Below, piece after piece: positions 1-9,681 of a stretch of DNA of 64,000 bases (the first letter of the stretch is position 1; every line of letters begins with the position of its first letter). Both the position numbers and the translations under genes were made by a program. Below the pieces are notes generated by a model that was given only the letters and a program-made list of their open reading frames with translations, made no database searches and was not told where the DNA came from. Source of the stretch: Pseudomonas asplenii (lineage in GTDB: Bacteria; Pseudomonadota; Gammaproteobacteria; Pseudomonadales; Pseudomonadaceae); the NCBI RefSeq assembly GCF_001293465.1, contig NZ_JSYZ01000028.1, forward strand, positions 29,095 to 93,094, written 5' to 3'.

Positions 1-3000
1 CTGCAGCGTCACCCGATGCTGCGGGCGCGTTTCCTGCCCAGCGGTGAGCAGCAGATTTTGCCACGCAGCCCGTGGGCCGCGTTGCAACGCCACGACTGGC
101 GGGACGCCGCCCCGGCGCAGGCCGAAGCCGGCCTGCTGGCCTTGCGCGAGCGTCTGTCGCATCGGCGCCTGCGGGTCGAGGAGGGTGAGGTTTGCGATGT
201 GCAGCTCAGCCTGCTGGGCGAAGGGCGCAGCCGTATTCACCTGAACCTCGACCTGCTGGTCGCCGACGTGCTGAGCTTCGAAATTTTCCTGCACGACCTG
301 GCGATGTTCTATGTCGGCCGCGGCGGCGAATTGCCAGCCCTGAGCACCGGTTTCGCCGACTACCTGGCGACCCAGACGCAACAGCGTGCAGCGAGCCTGG
401 CGGCCTCCCAGGACTACTGGCGCCAGCGCATCGCCGATCTGCCCGGCGGCCCGGCGCTGCCCCTGGCCCGTCAGCCGGAACAACTGACCCGCACCCGTTT
501 TTCGCGACGGGCCTTCACCCTCGACCTGGCCTCCCTGGCCGCTTTGCAAACGCGCGCCCGCGACGCCGGCTTGACCGTAGCCAGCGTGCTGGCCAGTGCC
601 TTTGCCCAGGTCCTGGGGCGCTGGAGCAGCGACGGGCACTTCGTGCTCAACCTGCCGTTGTTCGACCGCCAGGAACAGGCGCCGGACGTCGCGCACATGA
701 TCGCCGATTTCACCAACCTGACCCTGCTGGAAGTGGATGTCAGCCAGCCGCTGAGTTTCGTCGAGCAGACCCGGCGCCTGCAGCGCCAGTTGCATGACGA
801 CCTGCAGCACAATGCCTGGTCGGGCCTAGAAGTGCTGCGGGAAATGGCCCACGAAACCCGCCGCAGCGCCCCGGTGGTGTTCGCCTGCAACCTGGACAAG
901 CCGATGCCGGCACCGTTGTTCCGCCAGGAACTGGGCGATCTCGGCTGGTCGGTGTCGCAGACGCCGCAGGTCTGGCTCGATCACCAGACCTATCCGCTGG
1001 CCGACGGCCTGATGCTCAACTGGGACGCGGTCGACGAGCTGTTTCCCGCCGGGCTGCTGGATGAGATGTTCGGCTGTTATCGCCAGGCCATCGAATGGCT
1101 CTGCACCCAGGACTGGCAGCAGTCGCTGCCGTTGCCATTGCCGCCGCGCCAGCAGCAGGAGCGCGAGCAGGTCAACGCCACGGCCGGCGAGTTGCCCGAA
1201 GGCGTGCTCTATCAGCCCTGGCTGCGCTGGGTCGAGGAAACCCCGCAGGCGCCGGCGCTGCTCAGCGACTCGGTGTGCCTGAGTCACGCCGAATTGTTCG
1301 AAGTGGCCGCGCACATCGCCAGCCACCTGGTCGAGGCTGGCGTGGTGCCGGGTGACCGGGTCATGGTCTGCCTGGAGAAGGGCCCGGTGCAGATCGCCGC
1401 GACCCTCGCGGTGCTACTGGCCGGCGGGGTCTACGTGCCGGTGGCGGCCGATGGGCCGCTGGAACGCCTGCGTCTGATCCACCAGGATTGCGCCGCTCGG
1501 GCGGTGCTGGTGGAGCGCGGCGGTGCCGAACGGGACTGGCCGTTCGCCACCCTGGCCGTGGACCTTGCGACCCGCGCCGCCCAAGGCCTGTCGCCGGAAG
1601 TGGGGATGGGCCGCAATGAAGAGCTGGCCTACATCATCTACACCTCGGGTTCGACAGGTTTGCCCAAGGGCGTGATGATCGACCACCGCGGCGCACTGAA
1701 TACCGTGCTGGACATCAACCGCCGTTGGCAGGTGGATGCCCGCGACCGGATCTTCGGCCTGTCGTCGCTGAGTTTCGACCTGTCGGTCTACGACATTTTC
1801 GGGGCCCTGGCGGCCGGCGCGGCGCTGGTGTTGCCGGCGGCCGACAGCCTGCGCGAGCCGAGGCACTGGCTGGCCAGCCTGCAACGCCACGACGTGAGCG
1901 TGTGGAACTCGGTGCCGGCGCTGTTCGACATGCTGCTGACCGAACTGCAGGGGCAGGGCGCCCGTCTGCCGCAGAGCCTGCGCCTGGCGATGTTGTCCGG
2001 CGACTGGGTGCCGCTGGACCTGCCGGCCCGGGCCAGGGCCTGTGGTCCGCAGTTGACCCTGGTGGCCCTGGGGGGCGCCACCGAGGCGTCGATCTGGTCG
2101 AACTGGTTCGAGGTCGGGCAGGTGGACCCGTGCTGGGCTTCGATTCCCTATGGTTACCCGCTGACCAACCAGTATTACCGGGTGCTCGACAGCCAGGGAC
2201 GCGATTGCCCGGAAGGGGTCAAGGGCGACCTGTATATCGGCGGTATCGGTGTGGCCCTGGGCTACTGGAACAATCCCGAGCGTACCGCCGCGCAGTTCAG
2301 CCTCGACCCGCAGACCGGCGCACGCTTCTATCGCACCGGCGACCTGGCGCGCTATACCGCAGGCGCCCGCCTGGAATTCCTCGGTCGCAAGGACTTCCAG
2401 GTCAAGATCAAGGGCCATCGGATCGAACTGGGCGAGATCGAATCGGTGCTGGCGCGCCAGCCCGGCATCCGGGGTACGGCGGTGGACGTCCAGGAAGACA
2501 GCGCCGGCAGCCGTCAGTTGGTGGCTTACGTCACCCTGGACCCGGCGCAACGGCACGACCCGCTCAACCCGGTCGGCTGCCGGCAGGAGCCGCCGGCGGA
2601 CGTCGAGGAGCGCTGGCAGGCCACTGTCGAGGCCGGCCGGGACGAGGTGCAGCAGGCCCTGGTCGATCTGGACCTGCCACGCTTCAATGCCTTCTGGCGT
2701 GATATCGAACGCCTGGCCGCGCTCGGCATGGCCAAGACCCTGGCTGAGGCCGGCCTGTTCACCGAAGAGGGCATGACCCACGACAAGGCGCAGGTCATGC
2801 AGCGCCTGCAGGCCTTGCCGCGTTATGCCAAGCTGGTGGGGCAATGGCTGCAGACCCTGGCCGACGACGGTTTCCTGCAGGCGGGCGACGGAGATAGCTA
2901 TACCGCCCGCCGCGGCTTGGGTGCCGAGGCCTTCGAGGCGGCCTGGCAGGCCCTGAGCGATATCGGCATGCTCGGTGACCATGCCGAACAGGTGCTGGCC

Positions 3001-4872
3001 TATATCCGCCGCAGCATCGACGGCCACCTGGCGCTGTTCCGCGGCACCCTCGACCCGTTGGAAATCTACTTCCCCGAGGGCTCGACCCGGGTCGCCGAAG
3101 GCATCTACCGGTTCAACCCGGTCAATGCCTTCCTCAACCGGGTGGCGGCGCAACTGGTGGGGCACCTGGCCGCCAACCGCCAGGGCACCCTGAACGTCCT
3201 CGAGGTCGGTGCCGGTACCGGCGGTACCAGCGAATCGCTGTTTGCCGCCCTTGAGGGGCACGATGTGCGCTATCGCTTCACCGACCTCTCGGATTTCTTC
3301 CTGGAGCGCGCCCGCCAGCGCTTCGCCCGCTGGGACTTCATCGACTACGGCCACTTCGACATCAACGACGAGCCCGAGCCGCAAGGCGTACGCCTGGGGT
3401 CCCAGGACCTGGTGGTGGCGGTCAACGTGCTGCACGACGCGCGCAACCTGGCCAACACCCTGGCCTCGCTGCGCCAGATCCTGCGCCCCGGCGGCCAGTT
3501 GCTGGTGATCGAGGCGACGCAGAACTGTCGCCTGCAGATGGTCAGCATCGGTTTCATCGAAGGCATGAGCGACTATGACGACTGGCGGGTGGAGAACAAC
3601 CTGCCGTTCCTGTCGTTGCCGCAATGGGAGGCCGAACTGCGTGGCAGCGGTTTCGCCCGGCAGCAGGTGTTCCCCGAGCCCGGCAGCGAGGCGGCGGTGA
3701 TTGCCCAGCATGTGCTGCTGGCACAGAACCTGGAGCCGGCGGTCCGTCTCGATGCCGAGCGCCTGCGGCGGCATCTGGCGGGGCACCTGCCGGAGTACAT
3801 GCTGCCGGCGCATTGGGTCACCCTGCAGCGCTTGCCGTTGAGCGGCAACGGCAAGGTCGATCGCGGCCGCCTGCCGGCCCTGAAGCTGGGCGACAAGGTC
3901 GGCAGCGATGACTACGAGCCGGCCCATCCGGGGCTGGAAACCCAGGTCGCGGCGCTGTGGGCGCAGTTGCTCAAGCGCGACAAGGTCGGCCGACGCAGCG
4001 ATTTCTTCGCCCTGGGCGGCGACAGCCTGCTGGCCACGCGGCTGATGGCCTTGCTGCGCCAGCAGTTGGCGTGCGAGGTGCATTTGCGCGACCTGTTCCA
4101 GCATCCGCGCCTGCAGGATTTCGTCGCCTGGCTGGGGCAGCCCAAGGCCGAACAGCCACTGGTGATGCTCAATCGCCCGGTGGGTGGAGTCAATGTGGTC
4201 TGCCTGCCGACCGCTGATGGCGAGTGCGAGAGCTATCGGCAGTTGGCCGTCCGCCTGGATGGGCAACTGAGCCTGGTGGGCCTGCGCGATCCCCAGGGGC
4301 GCTGCGGCAGCGAGCTGCCTGCGGCACTGCACGGCTTTATCGAGACCCTCAAGGCATTGCCCGGACCGGTCCTGCTGCTGGGCTGGTCGGTGGCGGCGAA
4401 ACTGGCCACGGCGCTGGCCGGCGAGATGGAACGCCGCGGCCAACCGGTGGCCGGGCTGATGCTGCTCGATCCGCTCTCCACCCGCTGCTTCGAACAGGAT
4501 GGCGTGCTGCAGCCGGCGCGTTTCTTCGGCTTGCCGCCGGTGCCCGCCGGCGATCTGTATCTACAGGCGCGGCAGGCCGGGAGAATCCCCCATGGGCTGG
4601 AACCCGATGCATTCCAGGCGCTGCTGCAGCGTTGTCGCAACCTGCATGCCGGGCTGGCGGGCTACCCGACGCCACGGCTGGCGGCGCCGGTGCGCGTCCT
4701 GCAAAGCGCGGCGAGTGCCGAATGCTGGTCCGAGCCGTTGCACGACTGGCAGGACCTGCTGGAGCAGGCGCCGGCGCCACAGACGCTGTGGACGCTGCAC
4801 TGGGAGCTGTTGAGTGATCAGGAGTCGCTGGCGGTCATTGCCGAAACCTTGCTTGGCCTGACCCGCGACTGA
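1..4872 (+). CDS. pchF: Pyochelin-type NRPS, PchF-like (Cy-A-MT-PCP-TE), 5' end outside the window
   Basis: The frame is open from base 1, so the true start lies upstream; the first residues already read RHPMLRARF, an early condensation-type motif. The order is heterocyclization domain (DLLVADVLS near 259-285, a Cy-type DxxxxDxxS instead of HHxxxDG), adenylation domain (YIIYTSGSTG at about 1630, FDLSVYDIFG at about 1777), a methyltransferase inserted in the A domain (LEVGAGTGGT at about 3200), the remaining A-domain motifs (LPLSGNGKVDR at about 3835), a carrier domain (LGGDSLLA, serine codon 4024-4026) and a thioesterase (from about 4180). This is the architecture of PchF, which adds, cyclizes and N-methylates the second cysteine of pyochelin and releases the product. 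The thioesterase nucleophile motif is GWSVA, without the usual final glycine. Substrate and stereochemistry cannot be fixed from sequence alone. Confidence 0.88.
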   Translation: MQRHPMLRARFLPSGEQQILPRSPWAALQRHDWRDAAPAQAEAGLLALRERLSHRRLRVEEGEVCDVQLSLLGEGRSRIHLNLDLLVADVLSFEIFLHDLAMFYVGRGGELPALSTGFADYLATQTQQRAASLAASQDYWRQRIADLPGGPALPLARQPEQLTRTRFSRRAFTLDLASLAALQTRARDAGLTVASVLASAFAQVLGRWSSDGHFVLNLPLFDRQEQAPDVAHMIADFTNLTLLEVDVSQPLSFVEQTRRLQRQLHDDLQHNAWSGLEVLREMAHETRRSAPVVFACNLDKPMPAPLFRQELGDLGWSVSQTPQVWLDHQTYPLADGLMLNWDAVDELFPAGLLDEMFGCYRQAIEWLCTQDWQQSLPLPLPPRQQQEREQVNATAGELPEGVLYQPWLRWVEETPQAPALLSDSVCLSHAELFEVAAHIASHLVEAGVVPGDRVMVCLEKGPVQIAATLAVLLAGGVYVPVAADGPLERLRLIHQDCAARAVLVERGGAERDWPFATLAVDLATRAAQGLSPEVGMGRNEELAYIIYTSGSTGLPKGVMIDHRGALNTVLDINRRWQVDARDRIFGLSSLSFDLSVYDIFGALAAGAALVLPAADSLREPRHWLASLQRHDVSVWNSVPALFDMLLTELQGQGARLPQSLRLAMLSGDWVPLDLPARARACGPQLTLVALGGATEASIWSNWFEVGQVDPCWASIPYGYPLTNQYYRVLDSQGRDCPEGVKGDLYIGGIGVALGYWNNPERTAAQFSLDPQTGARFYRTGDLARYTAGARLEFLGRKDFQVKIKGHRIELGEIESVLARQPGIRGTAVDVQEDSAGSRQLVAYVTLDPAQRHDPLNPVGCRQEPPADVEERWQATVEAGRDEVQQALVDLDLPRFNAFWRDIERLAALGMAKTLAEAGLFTEEGMTHDKAQVMQRLQALPRYAKLVGQWLQTLADDGFLQAGDGDSYTARRGLGAEAFEAAWQALSDIGMLGDHAEQVLAYIRRSIDGHLALFRGTLDPLEIYFPEGSTRVAEGIYRFNPVNAFLNRVAAQLVGHLAANRQGTLNVLEVGAGTGGTSESLFAALEGHDVRYRFTDLSDFFLERARQRFARWDFIDYGHFDINDEPEPQGVRLGSQDLVVAVNVLHDARNLANTLASLRQILRPGGQLLVIEATQNCRLQMVSIGFIEGMSDYDDWRVENNLPFLSLPQWEAELRGSGFARQQVFPEPGSEAAVIAQHVLLAQNLEPAVRLDAERLRRHLAGHLPEYMLPAHWVTLQRLPLSGNGKVDRGRLPALKLGDKVGSDDYEPAHPGLETQVAALWAQLLKRDKVGRRSDFFALGGDSLLATRLMALLRQQLACEVHLRDLFQHPRLQDFVAWLGQPKAEQPLVMLNRPVGGVNVVCLPTADGECESYRQLAVRLDGQLSLVGLRDPQGRCGSELPAALHGFIETLKALPGPVLLLGWSVAAKLATALAGEMERRGQPVAGLMLLDPLSTRCFEQDGVLQPARFFGLPPVPAGDLYLQARQAGRIPHGLEPDAFQALLQRCRNLHAGLAGYPTPRLAAPVRVLQSAASAECWSEPLHDWQDLLEQAPAPQTLWTLHWELLSDQESLAVIAETLLGLTRD

Positions 4873-4886
4873 CCTGGAGAACGCTC

Positions 4887-5648
4887 ATGAAGCTGACTTT
4901 CGAAGCGCTGGGCGGTCAGTCGCCCAGCCCCGTGCACCTGTTCATCTTCCCCCACGCCGGCGGTCAGCCGGCGACCTACCGGTCCCTGGCCGAACACCTG
5001 GGAACCGCTGTGCAAGTCTCGGCCATGCTCTATCCCGGGCGTGGACGGCGGATGTTCGAGCCGTTGCCGGGCTCGATCGCCGAACTGGCCGAAGAGGCCC
5101 TGGCGGCGCTGCCGCGCAACCAGCAACTGGTACTGCTGGGGCACAGCATGGGCGGCTTCGTTGCCCATGCGCTGGCGGCCCGGCTCTGCGAGCAGGGGCG
5201 GCCGCCGGCGCGGCTGCTGTTGTCGTCGGTCCGCGCGCCGCACCTGACGCCGCATCGCTGCCTGGCCGGGCACTCGGATGAGGCGTTCGCCACGGCCCTG
5301 CTGGAACTGGGAGGCATCGCCCCGCAACTGCTGCGTGATGCCGAGGCGCGGGCGTTGTTCCTGCCGATGCTGCGTGCCGACTTTGCCCTGGCCGAAGCCC
5401 ATCGCGCCCATCCGACGAAGCCCCTGGACTGTGCCGTCAGCCTGTTTCACGGGCGTGATGACGAGCATGTGCCGCTGGCCGACCTGGAGCGGTGGCGCGA
5501 CTGGGCGGCCATCGACCAGTTGCATCTGCAACCGGGCGGGCACTTTCACCTGCTGCAGCAGGTGGCCGAGTTCGTCGGCAGCGTAGGGCCGCTCGCGCCT
5601 GCCAACCTGGCGGTCCATACCGCTTCCCGCAACGTCCACCTCCGTTAA
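4887..5648 (+). CDS. pchC: Type II thioesterase, PchC-like
   Basis: The product is a 253-residue alpha/beta hydrolase of the GrsT/PchC type II thioesterase family, which clears misloaded acyl groups from carrier domains. It shows FIFPHAGGQPATYR near the N-terminus, the nucleophile elbow LGHSMGGF at about residue 90, and an acid-histidine end (GRDDEHVP, then GGHFHLL). Start ATG at 4887 is preceded by TGGAGAAC, and only 14 bases separate it from the NRPS stop, so the two are co-transcribed. Lying between the NRPS and the salicylate genes supports an editing role in the siderophore pathway. Confidence 0.88.
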   Translation: MKLTFEALGGQSPSPVHLFIFPHAGGQPATYRSLAEHLGTAVQVSAMLYPGRGRRMFEPLPGSIAELAEEALAALPRNQQLVLLGHSMGGFVAHALAARLCEQGRPPARLLLSSVRAPHLTPHRCLAGHSDEAFATALLELGGIAPQLLRDAEARALFLPMLRADFALAEAHRAHPTKPLDCAVSLFHGRDDEHVPLADLERWRDWAAIDQLHLQPGGHFHLLQQVAEFVGSVGPLAPANLAVHTASRNVHLR

Positions 5649-5662
5649 CCGAGATCAATGCC

Positions 5663-5992
5663 ATGCCGACTGTGAACCTCAAGACACCTGAAGCCTGCCT
5701 GGACCTGAATGACATTCGCGACGGTATCGATGCGCTCGATCATCAGATCCTCGAAACCCTGCAACAAAGGCTGCGCTACGTGAAGGCCGCCGCCCGATTC
5801 AAGCCGAGCGAGCAGAGCATCCCCGCGCCGGAGCGGGTGGCGGCGATGCTTGCCGAGCGCCGCCAGTGGGCGGAGGCGGCCGGCCTCGAGGTCGGTTTCA
5901 TCGAAAAACTCTACGAGCAGATCATCCACTGGAACATCCAGCAGCAGATCCTGCACTGGCGCGCCACTTATCCTGAACGGGTGCAAGCATGA
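5663..5992 (+). CDS. pchB: Isochorismate pyruvate lyase (salicylate-forming), PchB-like
   Basis: This 109-residue AroQ-fold protein of the chorismate mutase type matches PchB, which splits isochorismate into salicylate and pyruvate. The expected active-site pattern is present: an arginine in DIRDGIDALD, arginines and a lysine in QRLRYVKAAARFK, and a glutamine-rich segment after HWN near the C-terminus. The start MPTVNLKT at 5663 is chosen because the open frame upstream overlaps the thioesterase gene and does not resemble the family. Its stop overlaps the following start as ATGA, so it should be translationally coupled to the isochorismate synthase. Confidence 0.9.
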   Translation: MPTVNLKTPEACLDLNDIRDGIDALDHQILETLQQRLRYVKAAARFKPSEQSIPAPERVAAMLAERRQWAEAAGLEVGFIEKLYEQIIHWNIQQQILHWRATYPERVQA

Positions 5993-7407
5993 GTCCCTTT
6001 ATCGATCGCACGGCCTTGCTCGACTGCCTGGAGCAGGCCCGGCAACGCGCCACCGACCAACAACGGCCGGTCCTGGCCTGTTTCAGTTGCCGCTGGCCGG
6101 CCTGTGACGGCCTGCGGGCCTTTGCCGCCGCCTGGGGCTTCACTCAGGCCGTACTCTGGCAGTTCGCCGAATCGGGCCCGGCGATGGTGGGCGTCGGCCG
6201 TGCCCTGGAACTGGGGCTGCAGCAGGACCAGTCGCTGGTCGAGCTGCAACAGGCCTGGCAACGCTGGATGGCCGAGGCGGTCATCGTCGGACCACAGCGG
6301 CCACGGCTGTTCGGCGGCCGCACCTTCGACCGGGAAAATCCCTGCTCGGAACAATGGCGGGCATTTACCGAGGCCGCTTTCGTCCTGCCCCGGCTGAGCC
6401 GCCAGGGCGAGCATCTGTTGCTGGCCAGCCAGATCGACGAACAGACCGACTGCCAGGCGTTGTGCCAGGAGCTGCTGGACGACCTTTATTACTGGTGGGA
6501 GACGGAGCAGGGCAGGCCGGTGACGACCTTGCAGCCGGGACGCAATCCGCGGGTTCGCGAAAGCCTGCCGGCGGAGGAATGGAAAGCCCGGGTGAAGCGG
6601 GCCCTGGCCGATATCGAAAGCCGCCAGTTGCACAAGGTGGTGCTGGCGCGCGAGGTCAGGATCCAGGCGGACACTCCTTTCAGCCTGCCACGCATCCTGC
6701 AGGCCCTGGCGCAGGGCAACCCCGGAGCCTATCTGTTCGCCTTCCGCCGTGGGGACAGCTGCTTCCTCGGCGCCACGCCGGAACGCCTGGTGCTGCAACA
6801 GGCCGGGCAACTGCGGACCACCGCGCTGGCCGGGAGCATTCCCCGTGGCACCTGCGCGCAAAGTGATCGGGCCAACCATGACCGTCTGTTGGCCAGCGCC
6901 AAGGATCGCCATGAGCATGCGCTGGTGGTGGAAACCCTGCGCAGTGACCTGAGGCGCTTCACCGCCGAGTTGCAGGTGCCTGAGGTCCCGGTGGTTCACC
7001 GACTCAAGCATATCCAGCACCTGATGACGCCGATCCACGGCCGTCTGCTGCCCGAAGTGCCGCTGCTCGCGGTGGTCGAGGCGCTGCACCCGACGCCGGC
7101 GGTGGGCGGGCTGGACCGTCAGGCGGCGATCCGCTGGATTCGCCGGCACGAGAGTCTGCACCGCGGTTGGTACGCTGCACCGGTCGGCTGGCTGGACAGC
7201 GAGGGCGATGGCGAATTCGCCGTGGCCCTGCGTTCGGCACTGGTGCGCGGCGAGCAGGCCTGGGCCTTTGCCGGCTGCGGCCTGGTGGCCGGCTCCGAGC
7301 CGGAACTGGAATACCGCGAAACCTGCGTCAAGTTGCGGACCATGCTCGATGCGCTGGCACCGGGCCTGAGTGAAAACCTGGTCGAGGCATCGCGGCTGCA
7401 GGCCTGA
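5989..7407 (+). CDS. pchA: Isochorismate synthase, PchA-like
   Basis: The 472-residue protein belongs to the chorismate-binding menaquinone/siderophore/tryptophan family and converts chorismate to isochorismate, the substrate of the adjacent lyase. Family motifs in the C-terminal half include LAGSIPRGT, HLMTPIHGRL, HPTPAVGG, the RGWYAAPVGW segment and AGCGLVAGSEPELEYRET. It begins in an ATGA overlap with the lyase gene. Together the two genes form a salicylate module like the pchBA pair of P. aeruginosa. Confidence in the reaction is high because synthase and lyase are paired. Confidence 0.92.
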   Translation: MSPFIDRTALLDCLEQARQRATDQQRPVLACFSCRWPACDGLRAFAAAWGFTQAVLWQFAESGPAMVGVGRALELGLQQDQSLVELQQAWQRWMAEAVIVGPQRPRLFGGRTFDRENPCSEQWRAFTEAAFVLPRLSRQGEHLLLASQIDEQTDCQALCQELLDDLYYWWETEQGRPVTTLQPGRNPRVRESLPAEEWKARVKRALADIESRQLHKVVLAREVRIQADTPFSLPRILQALAQGNPGAYLFAFRRGDSCFLGATPERLVLQQAGQLRTTALAGSIPRGTCAQSDRANHDRLLASAKDRHEHALVVETLRSDLRRFTAELQVPEVPVVHRLKHIQHLMTPIHGRLLPEVPLLAVVEALHPTPAVGGLDRQAAIRWIRRHESLHRGWYAAPVGWLDSEGDGEFAVALRSALVRGEQAWAFAGCGLVAGSEPELEYRETCVKLRTMLDALAPGLSENLVEASRLQA

Positions 7408-7440
7408 CAGGAAGCCAATCATCCAAAGGGATTTTCAAGC

Positions 7441-9069
7441 ATGCATCAGAATCTGAGTGAACTGAGGGCGCAGTGCGTGGCGCCGCCCGCCGGCCTGGCC
7501 AGCGAGTACCGTCGTCTGCCGTACTGGCAGGAACTGAGCCTGGGCCAGATGCTCAAGGCCCAGGCCGAGCGCCATGGGGAACGCCCGGCGCTGGTCGATG
7601 GCGAGCGCTGCCTCAGTTATCGACAACTGTACGAAGGTGTCGAGCGCCTGGCCACCGCACTGTGGAGCCGCGGCCTGCGGCCGGGCCAGGTGGCGATCGT
7701 GCAACTGAACAACCAGGCGGCCGTCGTCGAACTGGTGTTCGCCCTGTTCCGCCTCGGCGTGGTCCCGGTGATGGCCCTGCCGGCCCATGGCGAACGGGAG
7801 ATCGGCCAGTTCGTCGGCCTGACCGATGCGGTGGCCTGGTTCCATCCGCAGTACCCCCATGACAGCGCCAGGCAGGCGGTGGTCGAGCGCATCCGTATCG
7901 GCTCGCCGTCGTTGCGCCTGGTGGTGGCGGTCGAGCCGCAGGAGTCCTGGCGCGACCTGATGGCGGGGCAGGACACTGCGGCGACCATCGCCCAGCCGAG
8001 CCCCGACGATATCGCCTGCTTCCAGCTGTCCGGTGGTACCACTGGCATCCCCAAGCTGATTCCACGGCGGCACAACGAGTACCTGTACAACGCCCATGCC
8101 AGTGCCCACGTCAGTGGCCTGGACAGTGACTCGCGCCAGTTGGCGGTATTGCCCATGGCCCACAACTTCCCCATGGCCAGTCCCGGCTTCATCGGCACCC
8201 TCAGTGTCGGAGGCTGCGTGGTGATTGCCCGGGATCCGAGCCCGATCGAGTGCTTCGAACTGATCGAGGCCCATGGCGTCACCCATGTCTCGCTGGTTCC
8301 GACCCTGGTTCTGCTGTGGCTGGAGGCCGCGCAGGAACTGGCACCGGTACTCGACTCGCTGCAGGTGCTGCAGGTCGGCGGGGCCTCGTTCGCCGAGGAT
8401 GTCGCGCGCCGCGTCGAACCGACCCTCGGCTGCCGACTGCAGCAGGTGTTCGGCATGGCCGAAGGGCTGCTGAGCTTCACCCGCCTGGACGATCCGCTCG
8501 ATCGGGTCTGCACCACCCAGGGCCGGCCGCTGTCGCCGGCGGACGAAGTGCTGATCGTCGACGACCAGGATCGGGAGTTGCCGGTGGGGGAGAAGGGCCA
8601 TTTGCTCGTGCGTGGGCCGTACACCCTGCGCGCCTACTACGGTGCGCCCGAGCATAACCGGCACGCCTTCCGCGCCGACGGTTTCTACCGCACCGGTGAT
8701 CTGGCCCGGCGTGACGCCGAGGGCTACCTGCGTCTCTGCGGGCGCGACAAGGAGCAGATCAACCGGGGTGGCGAAAAGATCGCCGTGGACGAGGTCGAGA
8801 GTGTGCTGATCAGCCACCCGTCGATCTATGATGCGGCGGTGGTCGGCCTGCCGGATGAGTACCTGGGGGAAAAAAGTTGCGCGTTCATCATCCTGCGCCA
8901 GCCCATGGAATCGCGGGAAATCGGTGACTTCTTGCAGCAGCAGGGGCTGGCGAGCTTCAAGCAGCCGGACCAGTACTGCTTCATTGACGTGTTCCCGGCC
9001 ACCGCGGTGGGCAAGATCAGCAAGCGTGGGCTGCGCGAGCGTCTGCGTGAGCAGTACCTGACCGGCTGA
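7441..9069 (+). CDS. pchD: Salicyl-AMP ligase (stand-alone adenylation enzyme), PchD-like
   Basis: This 542-residue ANL-superfamily ligase resembles PchD, DhbE and EntE, which activate salicylate or 2,3-dihydroxybenzoate and load it on an aryl carrier domain. Visible motifs are FQLSGGTTGIPKLIPR at about residue 195, GMAEGLLSFTRLDD at about 338, FYRTGDLARR at about 415 and INRGGEKIAVDEVE at about 440. The C-terminal lysine motif GKISKRGLR is present. AAGGGA stands 9-14 bases before ATG 7441. Because salicylate is made by the two upstream genes, salicylate is the likely substrate. The position downstream of the isochorismate synthase gene is unusual, since pchD leads the operon in P. aeruginosa and P. 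protegens. Confidence 0.88.
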   Translation: MHQNLSELRAQCVAPPAGLASEYRRLPYWQELSLGQMLKAQAERHGERPALVDGERCLSYRQLYEGVERLATALWSRGLRPGQVAIVQLNNQAAVVELVFALFRLGVVPVMALPAHGEREIGQFVGLTDAVAWFHPQYPHDSARQAVVERIRIGSPSLRLVVAVEPQESWRDLMAGQDTAATIAQPSPDDIACFQLSGGTTGIPKLIPRRHNEYLYNAHASAHVSGLDSDSRQLAVLPMAHNFPMASPGFIGTLSVGGCVVIARDPSPIECFELIEAHGVTHVSLVPTLVLLWLEAAQELAPVLDSLQVLQVGGASFAEDVARRVEPTLGCRLQQVFGMAEGLLSFTRLDDPLDRVCTTQGRPLSPADEVLIVDDQDRELPVGEKGHLLVRGPYTLRAYYGAPEHNRHAFRADGFYRTGDLARRDAEGYLRLCGRDKEQINRGGEKIAVDEVESVLISHPSIYDAAVVGLPDEYLGEKSCAFIILRQPMESREIGDFLQQQGLASFKQPDQYCFIDVFPATAVGKISKRGLRERLREQYLTG

Positions 9070-9681
9070 TCAGGCGGGACGGGTGATCAGGCTCAGGGCA
9101 TAGGCCAGGAAAGCCTGGTCATCCGGCACCGGGTGGCCGCTCACGGCGATGGCATCCTGGGCCTCGATCCGGCTGTGCAGCCAGTACTGGATCAGCCCGC
9201 CGACAGTGATCATCGCCTGGCCGGGCGGTATGTCGTTGCGCACGTAACCGGCTTCCTGGGCCCTGGCGAAAATCGGCACGAACAGGTTGTTGAGCTGTTC
9301 GGAGCGTCTTTTGCGTTCCTCGTCCTGCTTGCCCATGATCCGCCACAGTTGGAAGCGCAACGCGCTGGGGTGGGATTTCCAGTAATCCATGTAGGCGCCG
9401 ACCAGGGTCGGGATGGTCTGGGCGTCGATGGCGTTTTCCGTCAGCGACAGGTCCTTGAACCACACCTGGAAATCGGCGGTGACCCGCTCGCCCACCTGTT
9501 CCCAGAGGGTTTCCTTGTCCTTGAAGTGATGGTGGATCAGCGGCGGCGAAACCTGCGCGGCCAGGGCCACCTGGCGAATTGATGCACCCTCGAAACCCGA
9601 GACGGAAAATATCTTCAGCGCCGCATCCAGGATCAGGTCGCGGGCATCGGGGCTCGAGTAGTGCGGGCGTAGTTCAGGCAT
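9070..9681 (-). CDS. TetR/AcrR family transcriptional regulator
   Basis: A 203-residue regulator with an N-terminal TetR helix-turn-helix (DLILDAALKIFSVSGFEGA, then SIRQVALAAQ, with LIHHHFKDKETLWE) and a C-terminal ligand-binding domain. The ATG at 9681 (MPELRPHY) is preferred to an in-frame start 54 bases upstream, whose extra residues are not TetR-like. It converges with the salicyl-AMP ligase gene and the stop codons abut (TGATCA at 9067-9072), leaving no room for a terminator. The ligand is unknown. Siderophore clusters of this kind normally rely on AraC-type PchR and Fur, so its link to the cluster is only positional. Confidence 0.85.
   Translation of the reverse strand: MPELRPHYSSPDARDLILDAALKIFSVSGFEGASIRQVALAAQVSPPLIHHHFKDKETLWEQVGERVTADFQVWFKDLSLTENAIDAQTIPTLVGAYMDYWKSHPSALRFQLWRIMGKQDEERKRRSEQLNNLFVPIFARAQEAGYVRNDIPPGQAMITVGGLIQYWLHSRIEAQDAIAVSGHPVPDDQAFLAYALSLITRPA

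Noticed and set aside
1414..4443. Long open frame (1009 codons) on the minus strand inside the NRPS gene
   Set aside because: It is antisense to well-conserved NRPS domains, has a composition typical of high-GC shadow frames (Q, H, R and A rich), and resembles no family.
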